From contig NC_018235.1 in the NCBI RefSeq assembly GCF_000227135.1, positions 229,505 to 293,504 on the forward strand: DNA of 64,000 bases. Direction: 5' to 3'. Origin of the DNA: Leishmania donovani. Its lineage: Eukaryota; Euglenozoa; Kinetoplastea; Trypanosomatida; Trypanosomatidae. Under the pieces are notes generated by a model. It was not told the origin of the DNA and did not search any database. It saw nothing but the letters and a program-made list of their open reading frames with translations. Positions 22,502-32,332 of this stretch are shown piece by piece (the first letter of the stretch is position 1; every line of letters begins with the position of its first letter). The position numbers were made by a program, and so were the translations under genes.

Positions 22502-25500
22502 ATGGGGATCCTTCCCAGCCGCGAGAGTCACGAGTACCCCGGCGCCTTCCACTTCGCGCTGAGCGGCAGTCACGCCATGGCGATTCTACCACTGACTGAG
22601 CACTTCTTCCCTTCGGTCGACTCACTCGCCTTCCGGCAGCTCTATGCGGGCCGCGACATGCAATCTGCCAAGTACAACTTCTCCCTCATATCGCCTGAAC
22701 TCCTGCGCAAGTACCGGCACCGCTCCATGGAGCAGAGGCGCGGGAAAGGGGGGGTGGGGGATGAGGCGATGGCGCCACCGGCGGGCCGCAGTAAGCCGCA
22801 GCCGTATCTTCGACATGGCCAGCCGCCTGGTGACGACAGTGACGCAGATGAGAAGTGGGTCGGTGTTGACACGATCGACGCGAGCAACTACGGACAGTTC
22901 TTCAAGGACGACACGCAGTGCGTGTCGCCGAATGACCCGACGTCGCTGTCCCCGGATGGTGACGAGGAGGTCTGCGAGGAGCTGCAATGGCCAAACCCAG
23001 TGGCGCACTGGCGCACCCACGACACAGCCAAGCAGCTCATCCAGGACAAGGACAACGAGCTGGGCTTCACCGATGAGCTCAATTATGTGAGCTTAGATGG
23101 AAAGGGAGGGGGTCTGCGCTGCCTGCCATCGTCGCTGTCGCTGCCGTGCTCCTCCGGCCAGTGTCCGCGGTACGGGCAGACGCACAACGCCTCCATGGAG
23201 GCAGGGACTGACAGCACGGCGGCGACGGCGCACTTAACTGCCGAGGAGCGCGACTTGGTGAATCGGTTCTTCGCACGCAGTCCGGAGGCGCTGTACAACG
23301 CGCTCGTCGTGGAGCCGAACAAAGGTTTTCTCGTTGACACAAACAAAGAGATGTGCCACTTGTACGCAGCGGAGCAGCGCTGGAAGGAAGCACGTAACGT
23401 TGTGCGCGCCTACCGGCGCCAGTGCAAGCAAGATGCCGCTGCCGAGGGCGCGCCCCAGCCGGTGGCTGGCGAGTCCCCCAACTCACCAAAGGGCCAGCCA
23501 CAGCGGCGCATTACGAAGGAGGAGGCTGAGAGGGCGGCCACGGTTCCGCCACCACCGGTATTTCTGCGACCGGTGCCTCAAGTGATTATGGTTCGCATGA
23601 GCCGTGAAGAAGAGGAGGCGACGCGCGCGGCGTACCTCGCAGAGCAACAGCGGTTGCGTAGTCGCTCGGGGCAGCCGCAACAAAGCCAATCCGGCGGCGG
23701 CGATGACGCTGCTGCCTCGATGTCGTCCTCCCCCGCTGCGGCAGGCGCCGCCGAGGGAAGTAACGTCCTCCGCCCACCCTTGATAAAGCCCGTCTCTCAC
23801 CTGCACGTGCCGACGACGCGCTATCACCGCTTCGAGGACGACCCCAAGTACAAGGACGGCCGCATCCACCTCGTCGAGGAGGATGGCGTGCTGTACATGT
23901 TCGCCTACAACACCGCCTACGTCGACCCGCGTCTGCGCATGAGGCAGCAGAGAGAGGAGCTGCTGAAGCAGCAGCGCCAAGGAAAGGAGCGCAAACAGCA
24001 TGAAAGCCAGGAGGAAAGCTTGGAGCGCGGTGAAGCCTGCCGGTCACCTTCCAGCGCGGGGGCTGTAGTCGCTGGCACCACTGCTGAAGGGACCGCCAGT
24101 GGAACCGCAGCAGGCTCACCAGGGAGCTGTAGCACAGAGCGTAACGCCGCTGCCACACCGATGCCGGACAGCGGCAGCGGTAGCGGCGACGGCGACGGCG
24201 ACGGCGCGCTGTTTCACGGGAACCGGCAGACCTCATCCTTCTACCACACGGTCTCCGCCTTCGGTAACGAGGAGGACGAGGCGGGCCTCGAAGAACACGG
24301 AGCCCAGTCCAAAAAGGTCAAGGATGCCAGCCCTAGGCGCGCGAGCTCCACGGAGGGCTCTCCAGTCGCGGCGGGGACGATCCCCGCGGTCGCTGCGAAG
24401 CAGACGGAGGGCACCGCGGAGGAGGCGGACGCAGAGGAAGACGCAACGCTGTCGTCCGCATGTAACGGACCAGGAGGGCACCAGCGGCGGCAGAGCGCCA
24501 TCCTGGTCGACGACAGCGCGTTGCTGCAGCGCTCCGACGGAAAGCCGAGCACCTCCAGCGACGACGAAGACGACGACGACGGTGACGAACAGCGCAAGGG
24601 CGCGTCAGTCTCGGCGTGCAGCGCCGGCGTGACCGCGACCACCGTCAATGGGGCGACGTCAGCGGCAATGAAGGAGAAGCGGGCGCGCGTGGTGCAGCAG
24701 CTGCAGCTTGTCACGGCTGCCCCTTTCATCCTCCCCATTTGCCCGGTGCGCATTGTCGGCTGCAACGGCTACGCCGAGTCTAGCTGCCGCGGTACGCCGT
24801 GGCTGCGCGGCTACGAGGACGAACCCGAGGAGGACGCCTACGTGGAGTCGCTGCCGGTGAAGCCGCCGATCATGTCCGGTGGTGGTTTCATCGACGCCAA
24901 CATCGGTGACAAAATTCTTAGTCGCGCCTACCTGCTGGGCTTCCAGGTGTACCGGAACGTCTGCCTCGACGCCGGGCTGCCGAAGACGCTGACGCGGCCT
25001 TTCTGGACGCTGGGCTTGCTGTCGAACATTCCGCTGCTGCAAATCTCGCGTGAGATGCGCTTCCGCATGCGGGCGGCTGCCGCGGAGGTGGAGCTCGGCT
25101 ACCGAGGCCTGTGCGACATGATCAAGGGCACGGAAAACGACCTTCAGTCCTACATCTACGGCTTTTCGGACATCCTGCCATACCTCCAGCGGGCCGCGCG
25201 CGCGCGTGTCGAGTTGGCAGAAGCGGAAGCGAAAGCAGCCGCCGCCGCAGAGGGCGGTGGCGGTGGCGGCGCTAGCGACGGGGCGGCAAGCTCGTCGTTG
25301 CTCCCCGTTGGGCATGGCGCCTCGAAAACACCGGAGGAAGAGGCCCAAGAGAGCCAGAGCCTGCAGGTCCCGCCTGCCATCCCGACCCGGTCCTCGCAAG
25401 CAGCCCTGCAGCACAGCCTGCTCTTCCCACTCAACGAGATGGAGTTCTACACGCAGTTCACGATCCGCGGCAACCAGTCCCTCTCCCGCGTCCGCTGCGA

Positions 25501-28500
25501 GGCGCAGGAATCGTTCTTTCACCTGATCGCCGAGGCGACCGCCCCGGTGTCGACGTCGCTCTTTATGAAGCCGCTGGAGCTGCCCACGTACGACTACGGT
25601 GGCGCCATCCGGCTGCACCTCCTGTGCAACCGCGTGACGTGCGCGGACGAGCTGCAGGTGCTGCCGCCGCCGCGCAATCTCGACCAGCTTCTCTCCGATC
25701 ATCGACGGCGACTGCAGCTGCGGCGTCAGCCCCCCGCGTCGGCGGACGGCAACGCGGCGCCGCCCTATCTCGTTTATGCGGTCGTGCACCCATCTGGCAA
25801 GGCGCGAGGGCCCTCGTTGGAGCACTACAAGAGAAATCTGCAGGCCCCCGAAGACGGTGCCGACGCGAACACGCTGGACGAGGCGGAGGCAGCCGCGGCT
25901 TCCACCGACGGCACCGACGGCGACGGACGGTACGCGGCGCACCAGTACACATACCCGCCGGGCTCCTTTGTTGACAGCGACATGGTCATCTACAATGTCC
26001 ACAAGGGCCGCTGGGAGCACTTCGAGTACTTCCATCACCAGCAGCTGGCGCAGCGGCGCGCGCGCAAACTTCAGGCGCAGGCGGAGAAGGCGGCGGGTGA
26101 GCCAGACGGCAACAAGACGCCGGCGCAGAGCAACAAGGGCACCGCCTCTGCCGCTGCGGCGACGCAGGCTGCCGAGAGCGGCGAGGCCTGTCGAGGCGCC
26201 TTGGTCCCGACCAGAGGCGGCGGCTTCGATGCCAATGATGACGACGATGAGCAGGATATCCACCTCGAGGACATTCTGCTCTGCTGGATCAAGCGCCGCC
26301 TGCAGAGCGCCACGATGCGCAACCGCACTGACCCGGGGTGGCTGCGCGACAGCGAGGGGCACATTGTGCAGGAGGGCCGCTACTACATCTGGGGCTTCGA
26401 GCAAGACGGCCAGCAGTATTTCTACGGTCTGATCCCAAAGTTCGCCAAGGAAAAGAAGAACAAGCGGCACAGCACGGCTGGTGGCAACGCGCACAATCAA
26501 CATAATCAGGACAGCCACACCCGCCGCATCACCGCGCACGGCAGCGTGTGCGGGTCGTCGAGTGCTTTGAACAGTCATAGCCGACCTCAGATCGGCGGCG
26601 GCGGCAGCAGCAGCGTCAGCGCGCGTGACCGCCACGGCACACTACCCGAAACCCTCACTCCTGCCTCACAGCAGGGCCCCGTCAGCGGCTCGATAAACGG
26701 GCAGCCGACTGATGGGCGCGGTGGTGGCAGGATGGAGAAAACGGAGGTGCGGGCCGGACCGGCGTCCGCTGACGAAAGCGCCAAAAAACACGCGGCGATG
26801 GCAGCGGCGCCGTCCGTGTCGCTGAGCGACGTCAAGGGTGATGCTGGCAGCGGACTTCGAACACGCACTGACGCGCCGCTGAGCGCCGCCTGCCCAGACT
26901 CGCATTCGAGGCGACAGCACCAGCAGCAGCACCCGCGATCACCCGGTGCTGTGGGCGGGGGCGCTGGACGCGGGACTGCCTCGTCTGGCAGCGCTGCAGC
27001 AAGCTCCAGCACGGCCGGCGCGAACCGCTTGAGCAACCCGAGCAACGCCACCAGTGGTGCTCGCCTACCCGCACAGGCAAGCGGCGCACCCCGCACTGGC
27101 GCTAGTGAGAAGTCATCGCCGCCTACGTCGTCGTCCCCTGCGGCAGCCTCGGCGTCTTCGTCCACCTCATCCCCTGCCGCAACGTCAGCGGTACCTCCAG
27201 CCTTCGCCTACAACACTCCAGGTGTCGCCAGCCGACGCGCTGCAGGTTCCCGCGGAGCCGCGTCACCACCACCATCGGCGCCCACAGCGTTGGTGACTCC
27301 TAGGGAATCGGAGGCAGCGCTAGCCGGAAGATCAGGCGCGGCCGCAGTAGGACGCGGCGGCGCATCCCGTGCCGGCACTTCCCTAGCAGAATCGCCGCCG
27401 TCGTCCGTGGTCGTTGGAGGAGCTGCAGCCGAGGCAGCCGCATCGTCCTCCAACCCCCGCAAACTTCCGCAACGCCAAGACGGTGTGAGCCGCATCAGCG
27501 GCCGAGGCAATGTCTCGCGTGAGCAGCAGTTCAGCAGCTCGGCTACTACCACGGCGCAGTTCAGCCGCCAGTCCGCCACTGCACCGGCCGCGGCGTCTTA
27601 CACGTCCGCCGAGGAGGTCGGGTACCGTCAAGGACGCGGAGAGCGGCGAGGCAACGGAGCAGAGTCGGCGTATGCGTCCCCACAGTCACAGCAGCGCGAA
27701 CCTCGCTCTGCGAACGCGTCTCCGCCTCCGCCCCCGCCGCCGCCGCCGCCCCCTGCTGCCCGTCCGTACCCTCCGCACATCCCACAACAACACCCGGAGG
27801 TGCACTCAGCCAGGCACCCTTTGTCGGGAGGCTCCTCCCTCGCCTCCGCGAACCCTGTATCGCAGCAGCAGCAGCAGCAACAAGGTTGTCGCATCAGCGA
27901 CCCCGGCGCAGTGGTCTTGGGATGTAAAGGAGCTCCGCAGAACCGCTACCATGCGCCGCCGCACCAGCCGCCGCCGCCGCCGCTCCAGCACGAGTACATG
28001 CAAGCGCCATCATCCGCAGCGTACGACAACAGCACCAATGCCACCAACTACGGTGGCGGCAGTGGTGTGAACAGGTACGCTGCGACGTCACACGCATCGG
28101 GTCACGGCTACTCGGATATGCCCCCTCCTCCTCCTCCTCCCCAGTCACCGCCACCGCCGCCGCTTCTCCCTGCCGGCGCGGAGAGCGCGGCGTATGAGCA
28201 GTCACACCAAGGCTACCCTGCTCCTGTAGAGCAGCAGCACCACCAGCATCCGCAGCAGCAGCAGCAGCCCTCCGACTCCCCACCACCGCCACTACACCTC
28301 CATCCACCCACCGCGTATATGAACACTGGTGCCGCGCAGGCAAACCAGCGTCCTACGTTGGTGCTCGCCGGGCCGCGAGTGCCTTCTCCTCGTCACGCTC
28401 AGCAGCAACAGCAGCAGCAGCAGTATGTCTCGTACAACACAAGGCCCCACCAGCCGCAGCAGCACGTGTCTCACCAGCCGTCCTATAAAACGCAGCCGGC

Positions 28501-31153
28501 TATGGCAAACGTCGTCAGCGGTGCCAGGATGCAGCCGCCGGAAATGGTGCCTGGCCCCTACCACCACCACACCCAGCAGATGATGATGGCCATGTCCGCG
28601 CCGAACGCTGGCCCCGCTGCCCCGCCGCCGGCGCAGGCCAACGCCGCCATGAACACAAGTTCCTCCCGCTATGCGCCGCACCCTCGGATGGTGGCCAGTG
28701 GCGCCGGAGCGGCGCCGATGCAGGAGCAGCAGCAACTGGCGTCGGTGACGGCCGTCTCAGTTGCACCTCCCTCTGCGCTGACTGGGGGCAACAGCATGTA
28801 CTCGGACGTGTCGGCTGCCTCCGTGGCGCCGTCAGGTTCGCGGCCCACGTCTTATTACCCCACGAGTCCCTCGCAGGTGTCTTACGGCACGTCGTCACAG
28901 ACGGCGACATCCGCCATGCACCCTGCAGGACCGCAGGGCAGCGCTGCGTCTCCTCATACTGGCTCCGGCCCTCCGGTGCTGCCGCCGCTAAAGCAGCAGC
29001 AGCAGCGGCAGCCAGAGTACCCTCCATCAGCGATGATGGATGCCAGCACAGCAGGTGGGCAAGGAAGTGTCGCCAGCCAGTGCTATCTGCAGCACAAGAA
29101 GCCGCAATCGCCTCCGAGCGGCCCAGCGTCGGCCCCCCCAGGAGGCGCGCACTACTGCCAGATGACGTCACCCACTTCACAGCAGCATGCCTATCAGCAG
29201 CAGATGGGGACACGCAACGCCAGCTATGATGGAGGAAGCAGTGGTCATAATTACGGCACCTACGCCGCGTCCACCGCCAATCCGAACGCCAACAGCAGCT
29301 TCAGCCGCGTGGGGCTCTCACTGTCGGCGTCGGCAGCGACGGTGAAAGCGGTTACGGGCGTCTCTGGAACCTCAACGCTCATGAGCAATGCCTCGGCGTC
29401 TCTGCCGTCTACCGGCAGTGGTATAGGGCGAGGCGCGCAGGGCTACGCGCCGCAACCGTCAGGGTACCCTACGAGCGGCGGCACTAGTTTCACTGCGGCC
29501 CCGGTGGTGGCAATGGCGGCAGGAGCGACCGCACCGACATCATCCATGATGCCTGGCGCGGAAGGCGGCGCAGTCAAAGCCTTCCCCCCGTACCAGGCCT
29601 CGCCGCATCCACAGCAACAACAGCACCAACAGCCATCACCCCAGCAGCATCAACAGCAGCAGCAGCAGCAGCAAACGAGCGTCGGTGGCAGGGCCGCAGG
29701 AGCTCCCTCACCGGCCCCACACCAGTATCGCACCACACCCACTGCCGAGCAGCAGCAGCAGCAGCGGGATTCGAGGTATCCACTTCAGGTGTTGGCGCAG
29801 TCGTATAGCAACGATTACAACGGCAACGGCGGCGTGCCGGCAATGGCAGCTGGCGGGAGGGCTTCGAGAGGTGTGGCGGTGGCCAGTGATGGTTTGGACA
29901 GCAGTAGCTACGATGACGCCGTGATGCACGGCAGCCGAGGCACTCAAGCGGCAGCTGGTGAATACCAGCTGTCATACCAGCAGCAGTATCAGCAGCCGTA
30001 TCCGCAATGGCAGCAGCAGCACTCCACATCAGCCTCCTCCCAGCCATCGTCGTGCACGCCTACGCCGCTTCCTGTTCAGCAGCAGTATCAGCAGCAGTAT
30101 GGGGCACAGGCAGGTAACGGCAGCGACAACAACGGCAGTAGAGGCCACACCCATACGCAAGCGAGCCGCGCCGGTGCCACGGGCAACGTGAACGCCCCCT
30201 CAGCGTACGCGCACGAGCAGCGAGCATCACCGTACCCGCAGCACGCGGGGGCGCCGCCCGCGTCTCCGGCAGCAGCTGCTGGCGTTAGTAGTGATCGCGG
30301 TGCAGCAGCCGTTGTGACATCACCGGCTGCAGTCGCGCACCTGTCTACTCCCATGCAGAGTGCCAACTCGTTCAACAGCAACGTCGCCGCCATGACGTCT
30401 GCCGGCTCTTGTGAATCCACGCAGGCGTCATCCGCTGCGGCGCAGCTGCAGCGTAACAGTGACAGCTACGGGTACCGTTCCTCACAGTCTGGACCCACCT
30501 CGCCGTACTTACAGGCGTCACCGCAGCAGCAACAGGAGCAGCAAGAACCTCAGCGCTATCTGCAGCAGAACCAGTACCCCCAGCAGCAACACCAACTACA
30601 GCAGCGGCAGCGCTCTGCTACTCGGGCCACCGCCGCAGCTGGCCCTTTCCCCTGTGGCACAGGTGGTGGTCTTCAACCAAAGACGATGATGAGCGCTGGT
30701 GGGGCCCCATCCGCGTCCGTCAATCATGCATACACGCTTCACCACCACCACCACCAGCAGCAGCAGCAGCAGCAAAGAATCACTCATTCGTCCCCTGCGC
30801 CGGGCGGGTACTACCAAAACCAAGTTCTAGCGCATCCACAGCAACAGCAGCAGCCGTCCGTAGCATTGCAGCGGCTAGCCGCGACACCGAACGCCAGCGG
30901 CACGCTGCTCCGCGCCTCGCCGGGGTCGCAGCAGCGCCACAACCAGCAGTATCAACGACAGCAGCAGCAGAAGCCAGCGTCTCCGTACGCCTCTACGAAG
31001 GAAGAAGCGGAAAGGCAGATGCGTAGGAGCGGCAACTACAACAATCACAGCGTGCACAACAGCAACGTGGGCGTCGCGGAGACCTCATACGACTCGAACA
31101 GCAACAACACGGCGGCCCAGCGCTTCGCACACAACCCCTACGCGATGCAGTAG
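22502..31153 (+). CDS. very large N-myristoylation-type Q/P-rich protein (paralogue A)
   Basis: Product of about 2883 aa, not a named family. It starts MGILPSRES: Gly2 and Ser6 fit the N-myristoylation pattern, so membrane anchoring is inferred. Blocks shared with the 34372-41193 product lie in the N-terminal half: 1-55 (start, then SVDSLAFRQLYAGRD), about 260-300 (VDTNKEMCHLYAAEQRW), about 440-471 (FEDDPKYKDGRIHLVEEDG), about 746-886 (RGTPWLRGYE, then GDKIL, LLSNIPLLQI), about 1000-1040 (ending YGGAIRL), about 1151-1180 (VDSDMVIYN, WEHFEYF) and about 1255-1321 (RTDPGWL, EGRYYIWGF, YFYGLIPKFAKEK). From about 1322 to the end it is low complexity, with poly-Pro near 1740 and 1880, many poly-Gln runs and a His run. 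The last ten residues contain RFAHNPYAM. A disordered scaffold-like role is inferred. The start at 22502 is chosen because it matches the paralogue. Confidence 0.8.
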   Translation: MGILPSRESHEYPGAFHFALSGSHAMAILPLTEHFFPSVDSLAFRQLYAGRDMQSAKYNFSLISPELLRKYRHRSMEQRRGKGGVGDEAMAPPAGRSKPQPYLRHGQPPGDDSDADEKWVGVDTIDASNYGQFFKDDTQCVSPNDPTSLSPDGDEEVCEELQWPNPVAHWRTHDTAKQLIQDKDNELGFTDELNYVSLDGKGGGLRCLPSSLSLPCSSGQCPRYGQTHNASMEAGTDSTAATAHLTAEERDLVNRFFARSPEALYNALVVEPNKGFLVDTNKEMCHLYAAEQRWKEARNVVRAYRRQCKQDAAAEGAPQPVAGESPNSPKGQPQRRITKEEAERAATVPPPPVFLRPVPQVIMVRMSREEEEATRAAYLAEQQRLRSRSGQPQQSQSGGGDDAAASMSSSPAAAGAAEGSNVLRPPLIKPVSHLHVPTTRYHRFEDDPKYKDGRIHLVEEDGVLYMFAYNTAYVDPRLRMRQQREELLKQQRQGKERKQHESQEESLERGEACRSPSSAGAVVAGTTAEGTASGTAAGSPGSCSTERNAAATPMPDSGSGSGDGDGDGALFHGNRQTSSFYHTVSAFGNEEDEAGLEEHGAQSKKVKDASPRRASSTEGSPVAAGTIPAVAAKQTEGTAEEADAEEDATLSSACNGPGGHQRRQSAILVDDSALLQRSDGKPSTSSDDEDDDDGDEQRKGASVSACSAGVTATTVNGATSAAMKEKRARVVQQLQLVTAAPFILPICPVRIVGCNGYAESSCRGTPWLRGYEDEPEEDAYVESLPVKPPIMSGGGFIDANIGDKILSRAYLLGFQVYRNVCLDAGLPKTLTRPFWTLGLLSNIPLLQISREMRFRMRAAAAEVELGYRGLCDMIKGTENDLQSYIYGFSDILPYLQRAARARVELAEAEAKAAAAAEGGGGGGASDGAASSSLLPVGHGASKTPEEEAQESQSLQVPPAIPTRSSQAALQHSLLFPLNEMEFYTQFTIRGNQSLSRVRCEAQESFFHLIAEATAPVSTSLFMKPLELPTYDYGGAIRLHLLCNRVTCADELQVLPPPRNLDQLLSDHRRRLQLRRQPPASADGNAAPPYLVYAVVHPSGKARGPSLEHYKRNLQAPEDGADANTLDEAEAAAASTDGTDGDGRYAAHQYTYPPGSFVDSDMVIYNVHKGRWEHFEYFHHQQLAQRRARKLQAQAEKAAGEPDGNKTPAQSNKGTASAAAATQAAESGEACRGALVPTRGGGFDANDDDDEQDIHLEDILLCWIKRRLQSATMRNRTDPGWLRDSEGHIVQEGRYYIWGFEQDGQQYFYGLIPKFAKEKKNKRHSTAGGNAHNQHNQDSHTRRITAHGSVCGSSSALNSHSRPQIGGGGSSSVSARDRHGTLPETLTPASQQGPVSGSINGQPTDGRGGGRMEKTEVRAGPASADESAKKHAAMAAAPSVSLSDVKGDAGSGLRTRTDAPLSAACPDSHSRRQHQQQHPRSPGAVGGGAGRGTASSGSAAASSSTAGANRLSNPSNATSGARLPAQASGAPRTGASEKSSPPTSSSPAAASASSSTSSPAATSAVPPAFAYNTPGVASRRAAGSRGAASPPPSAPTALVTPRESEAALAGRSGAAAVGRGGASRAGTSLAESPPSSVVVGGAAAEAAASSSNPRKLPQRQDGVSRISGRGNVSREQQFSSSATTTAQFSRQSATAPAAASYTSAEEVGYRQGRGERRGNGAESAYASPQSQQREPRSANASPPPPPPPPPPPAARPYPPHIPQQHPEVHSARHPLSGGSSLASANPVSQQQQQQQGCRISDPGAVVLGCKGAPQNRYHAPPHQPPPPPLQHEYMQAPSSAAYDNSTNATNYGGGSGVNRYAATSHASGHGYSDMPPPPPPPQSPPPPPLLPAGAESAAYEQSHQGYPAPVEQQHHQHPQQQQQPSDSPPPPLHLHPPTAYMNTGAAQANQRPTLVLAGPRVPSPRHAQQQQQQQQYVSYNTRPHQPQQHVSHQPSYKTQPAMANVVSGARMQPPEMVPGPYHHHTQQMMMAMSAPNAGPAAPPPAQANAAMNTSSSRYAPHPRMVASGAGAAPMQEQQQLASVTAVSVAPPSALTGGNSMYSDVSAASVAPSGSRPTSYYPTSPSQVSYGTSSQTATSAMHPAGPQGSAASPHTGSGPPVLPPLKQQQQRQPEYPPSAMMDASTAGGQGSVASQCYLQHKKPQSPPSGPASAPPGGAHYCQMTSPTSQQHAYQQQMGTRNASYDGGSSGHNYGTYAASTANPNANSSFSRVGLSLSASAATVKAVTGVSGTSTLMSNASASLPSTGSGIGRGAQGYAPQPSGYPTSGGTSFTAAPVVAMAAGATAPTSSMMPGAEGGAVKAFPPYQASPHPQQQQHQQPSPQQHQQQQQQQQTSVGGRAAGAPSPAPHQYRTTPTAEQQQQQRDSRYPLQVLAQSYSNDYNGNGGVPAMAAGGRASRGVAVASDGLDSSSYDDAVMHGSRGTQAAAGEYQLSYQQQYQQPYPQWQQQHSTSASSQPSSCTPTPLPVQQQYQQQYGAQAGNGSDNNGSRGHTHTQASRAGATGNVNAPSAYAHEQRASPYPQHAGAPPASPAAAAGVSSDRGAAAVVTSPAAVAHLSTPMQSANSFNSNVAAMTSAGSCESTQASSAAAQLQRNSDSYGYRSSQSGPTSPYLQASPQQQQEQQEPQRYLQQNQYPQQQHQLQQRQRSATRATAAAGPFPCGTGGGLQPKTMMSAGGAPSASVNHAYTLHHHHHQQQQQQQRITHSSPAPGGYYQNQVLAHPQQQQQPSVALQRLAATPNASGTLLRASPGSQQRHNQQYQRQQQQKPASPYASTKEEAERQMRRSGNYNNHSVHNSNVGVAETSYDSNSNNTAAQRFAHNPYAMQ

Positions 31154-32161
31154 CGGGAACAAACACCAAAAAGAAATGAAGAAACCTACTTCGAAAAAAA
31201 AAAAGCAGCTTCGTGTCGAGGAGCGGAGCGTCTGGCGGATGTGCTGGAGAGGAGTTAGGTGACGCAGCTGCCTGGCGGGCGACGCCCCATACGCATGCAC
31301 GGTGTCGACACACCTACATAACGATGCTGCGTCCGGCACCCCTCCACACACACACACACACATCTCGCACACCTGCCATTCTTCTTTTGTTTTTTTGCCT
31401 TTTTTTTTCGTTTTTTTCTCTGTGTGTGATTGCTATTATTAGTGTCGCTTTCGCTGTGGCTGCCCCCACCCACCCTCCGCCTCCCACCCTAACCCCCCCC
31501 CTCTCCAAGTCTGCCCGGTACTTTCTGTTAGGGTACGGCGGGTATGTGGGCGCTTACCATATATATATATATTTGTGTGTGTCTGTGTATGTGTGCTGTT
31601 CTTACGTGGATGTCTATGGAGAGTTTATAAAAGGTTTGTTTTCGCGACCGCGTGCTCTGCTGTTGTTGCTGTTGATATCGCGGCTGTGTGGTGGCTTCTC
31701 TCTCGGGTTGCCTGATTTTATTTTCTTTTTCCGGGGGAGGGGGGAGGTCGCTCTCTGGGTCGGTGTGGAAAGGCGAGGAGGTGGATGGGTGGCAAAGGGC
31801 GGTGTCGCAACCGCTCGCGTTTCCTTCCTCCGCTCTTCGTTGTTTTGCTTGTGGTTGTGATTTGACTGGAAAGCAGGGCTATTCGGGGTCGTCCCGAAGT
31901 GTGGCCTCTCTCTTTCACACACACACGCGTAGGCGCACACGCCTACGTAAAGCCGCAAGCGAAGAGAGAGAGGGGAAGACGCATCTTCTCTGTACGTCAG
32001 GACGGGCGGCAGCGGCGGCGGCGACGTGAAGACGCCCGTGCATCTCGTCGTATGTGTTTTTGGATGTGCATTCGTGTTACCCGCTCTCGCTCCCCCTCCC
32101 GCTCTACTGCACGCCCTCTTATCATAGCGTGCGCATGGTTCCTCCTTGTGTCTGTGTCTCT

Positions 32162-32175
<14 letters not shown>

Positions 32176-32192
<17 letters not shown>

Positions 32193-32201
32193 GGGGGGGG
32201 G
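32176..32201 (+). repeat. uninterrupted G26 homopolymer beside assembly gap
   Basis: Twenty-six consecutive G, followed 11 bases later by a second G-run of 12 (32213-32224), then the gap. On the other side of the gap, G-runs continue (32336-32347 and 32350-32355). On the + strand (RNA sense) this could form G-quadruplexes. Confidence 0.8.
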
Positions 32202-32233
32202 TGTGGGTTTGCGGGGGGGGGGGGAAAGTGTGA

Positions 32234-32332
32234 NNNNNNNNNNNNNNNNNNNNNNNNNNNNNNNNNNNNNNNNNNNNNNNNNNNNNNNNNNNNNNNNNNN
32301 NNNNNNNNNNNNNNNNNNNNNNNNNNNNNNNN
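32234..32332. other. assembly gap of 99 N
   Basis: Ninety-nine N placed inside poly-G sequence. The other two gaps in the window have the same length, so this is a placeholder and not a measured distance. Confidence 0.95.

Noticed and set aside
24659..26635. 658-aa open frame on the minus strand inside large paralogue A
   Set aside because: It is a shadow of a GC-rich + strand coding region with strong third-position bias; the + frame has conserved blocks shared with its paralogue and the minus frame does not.
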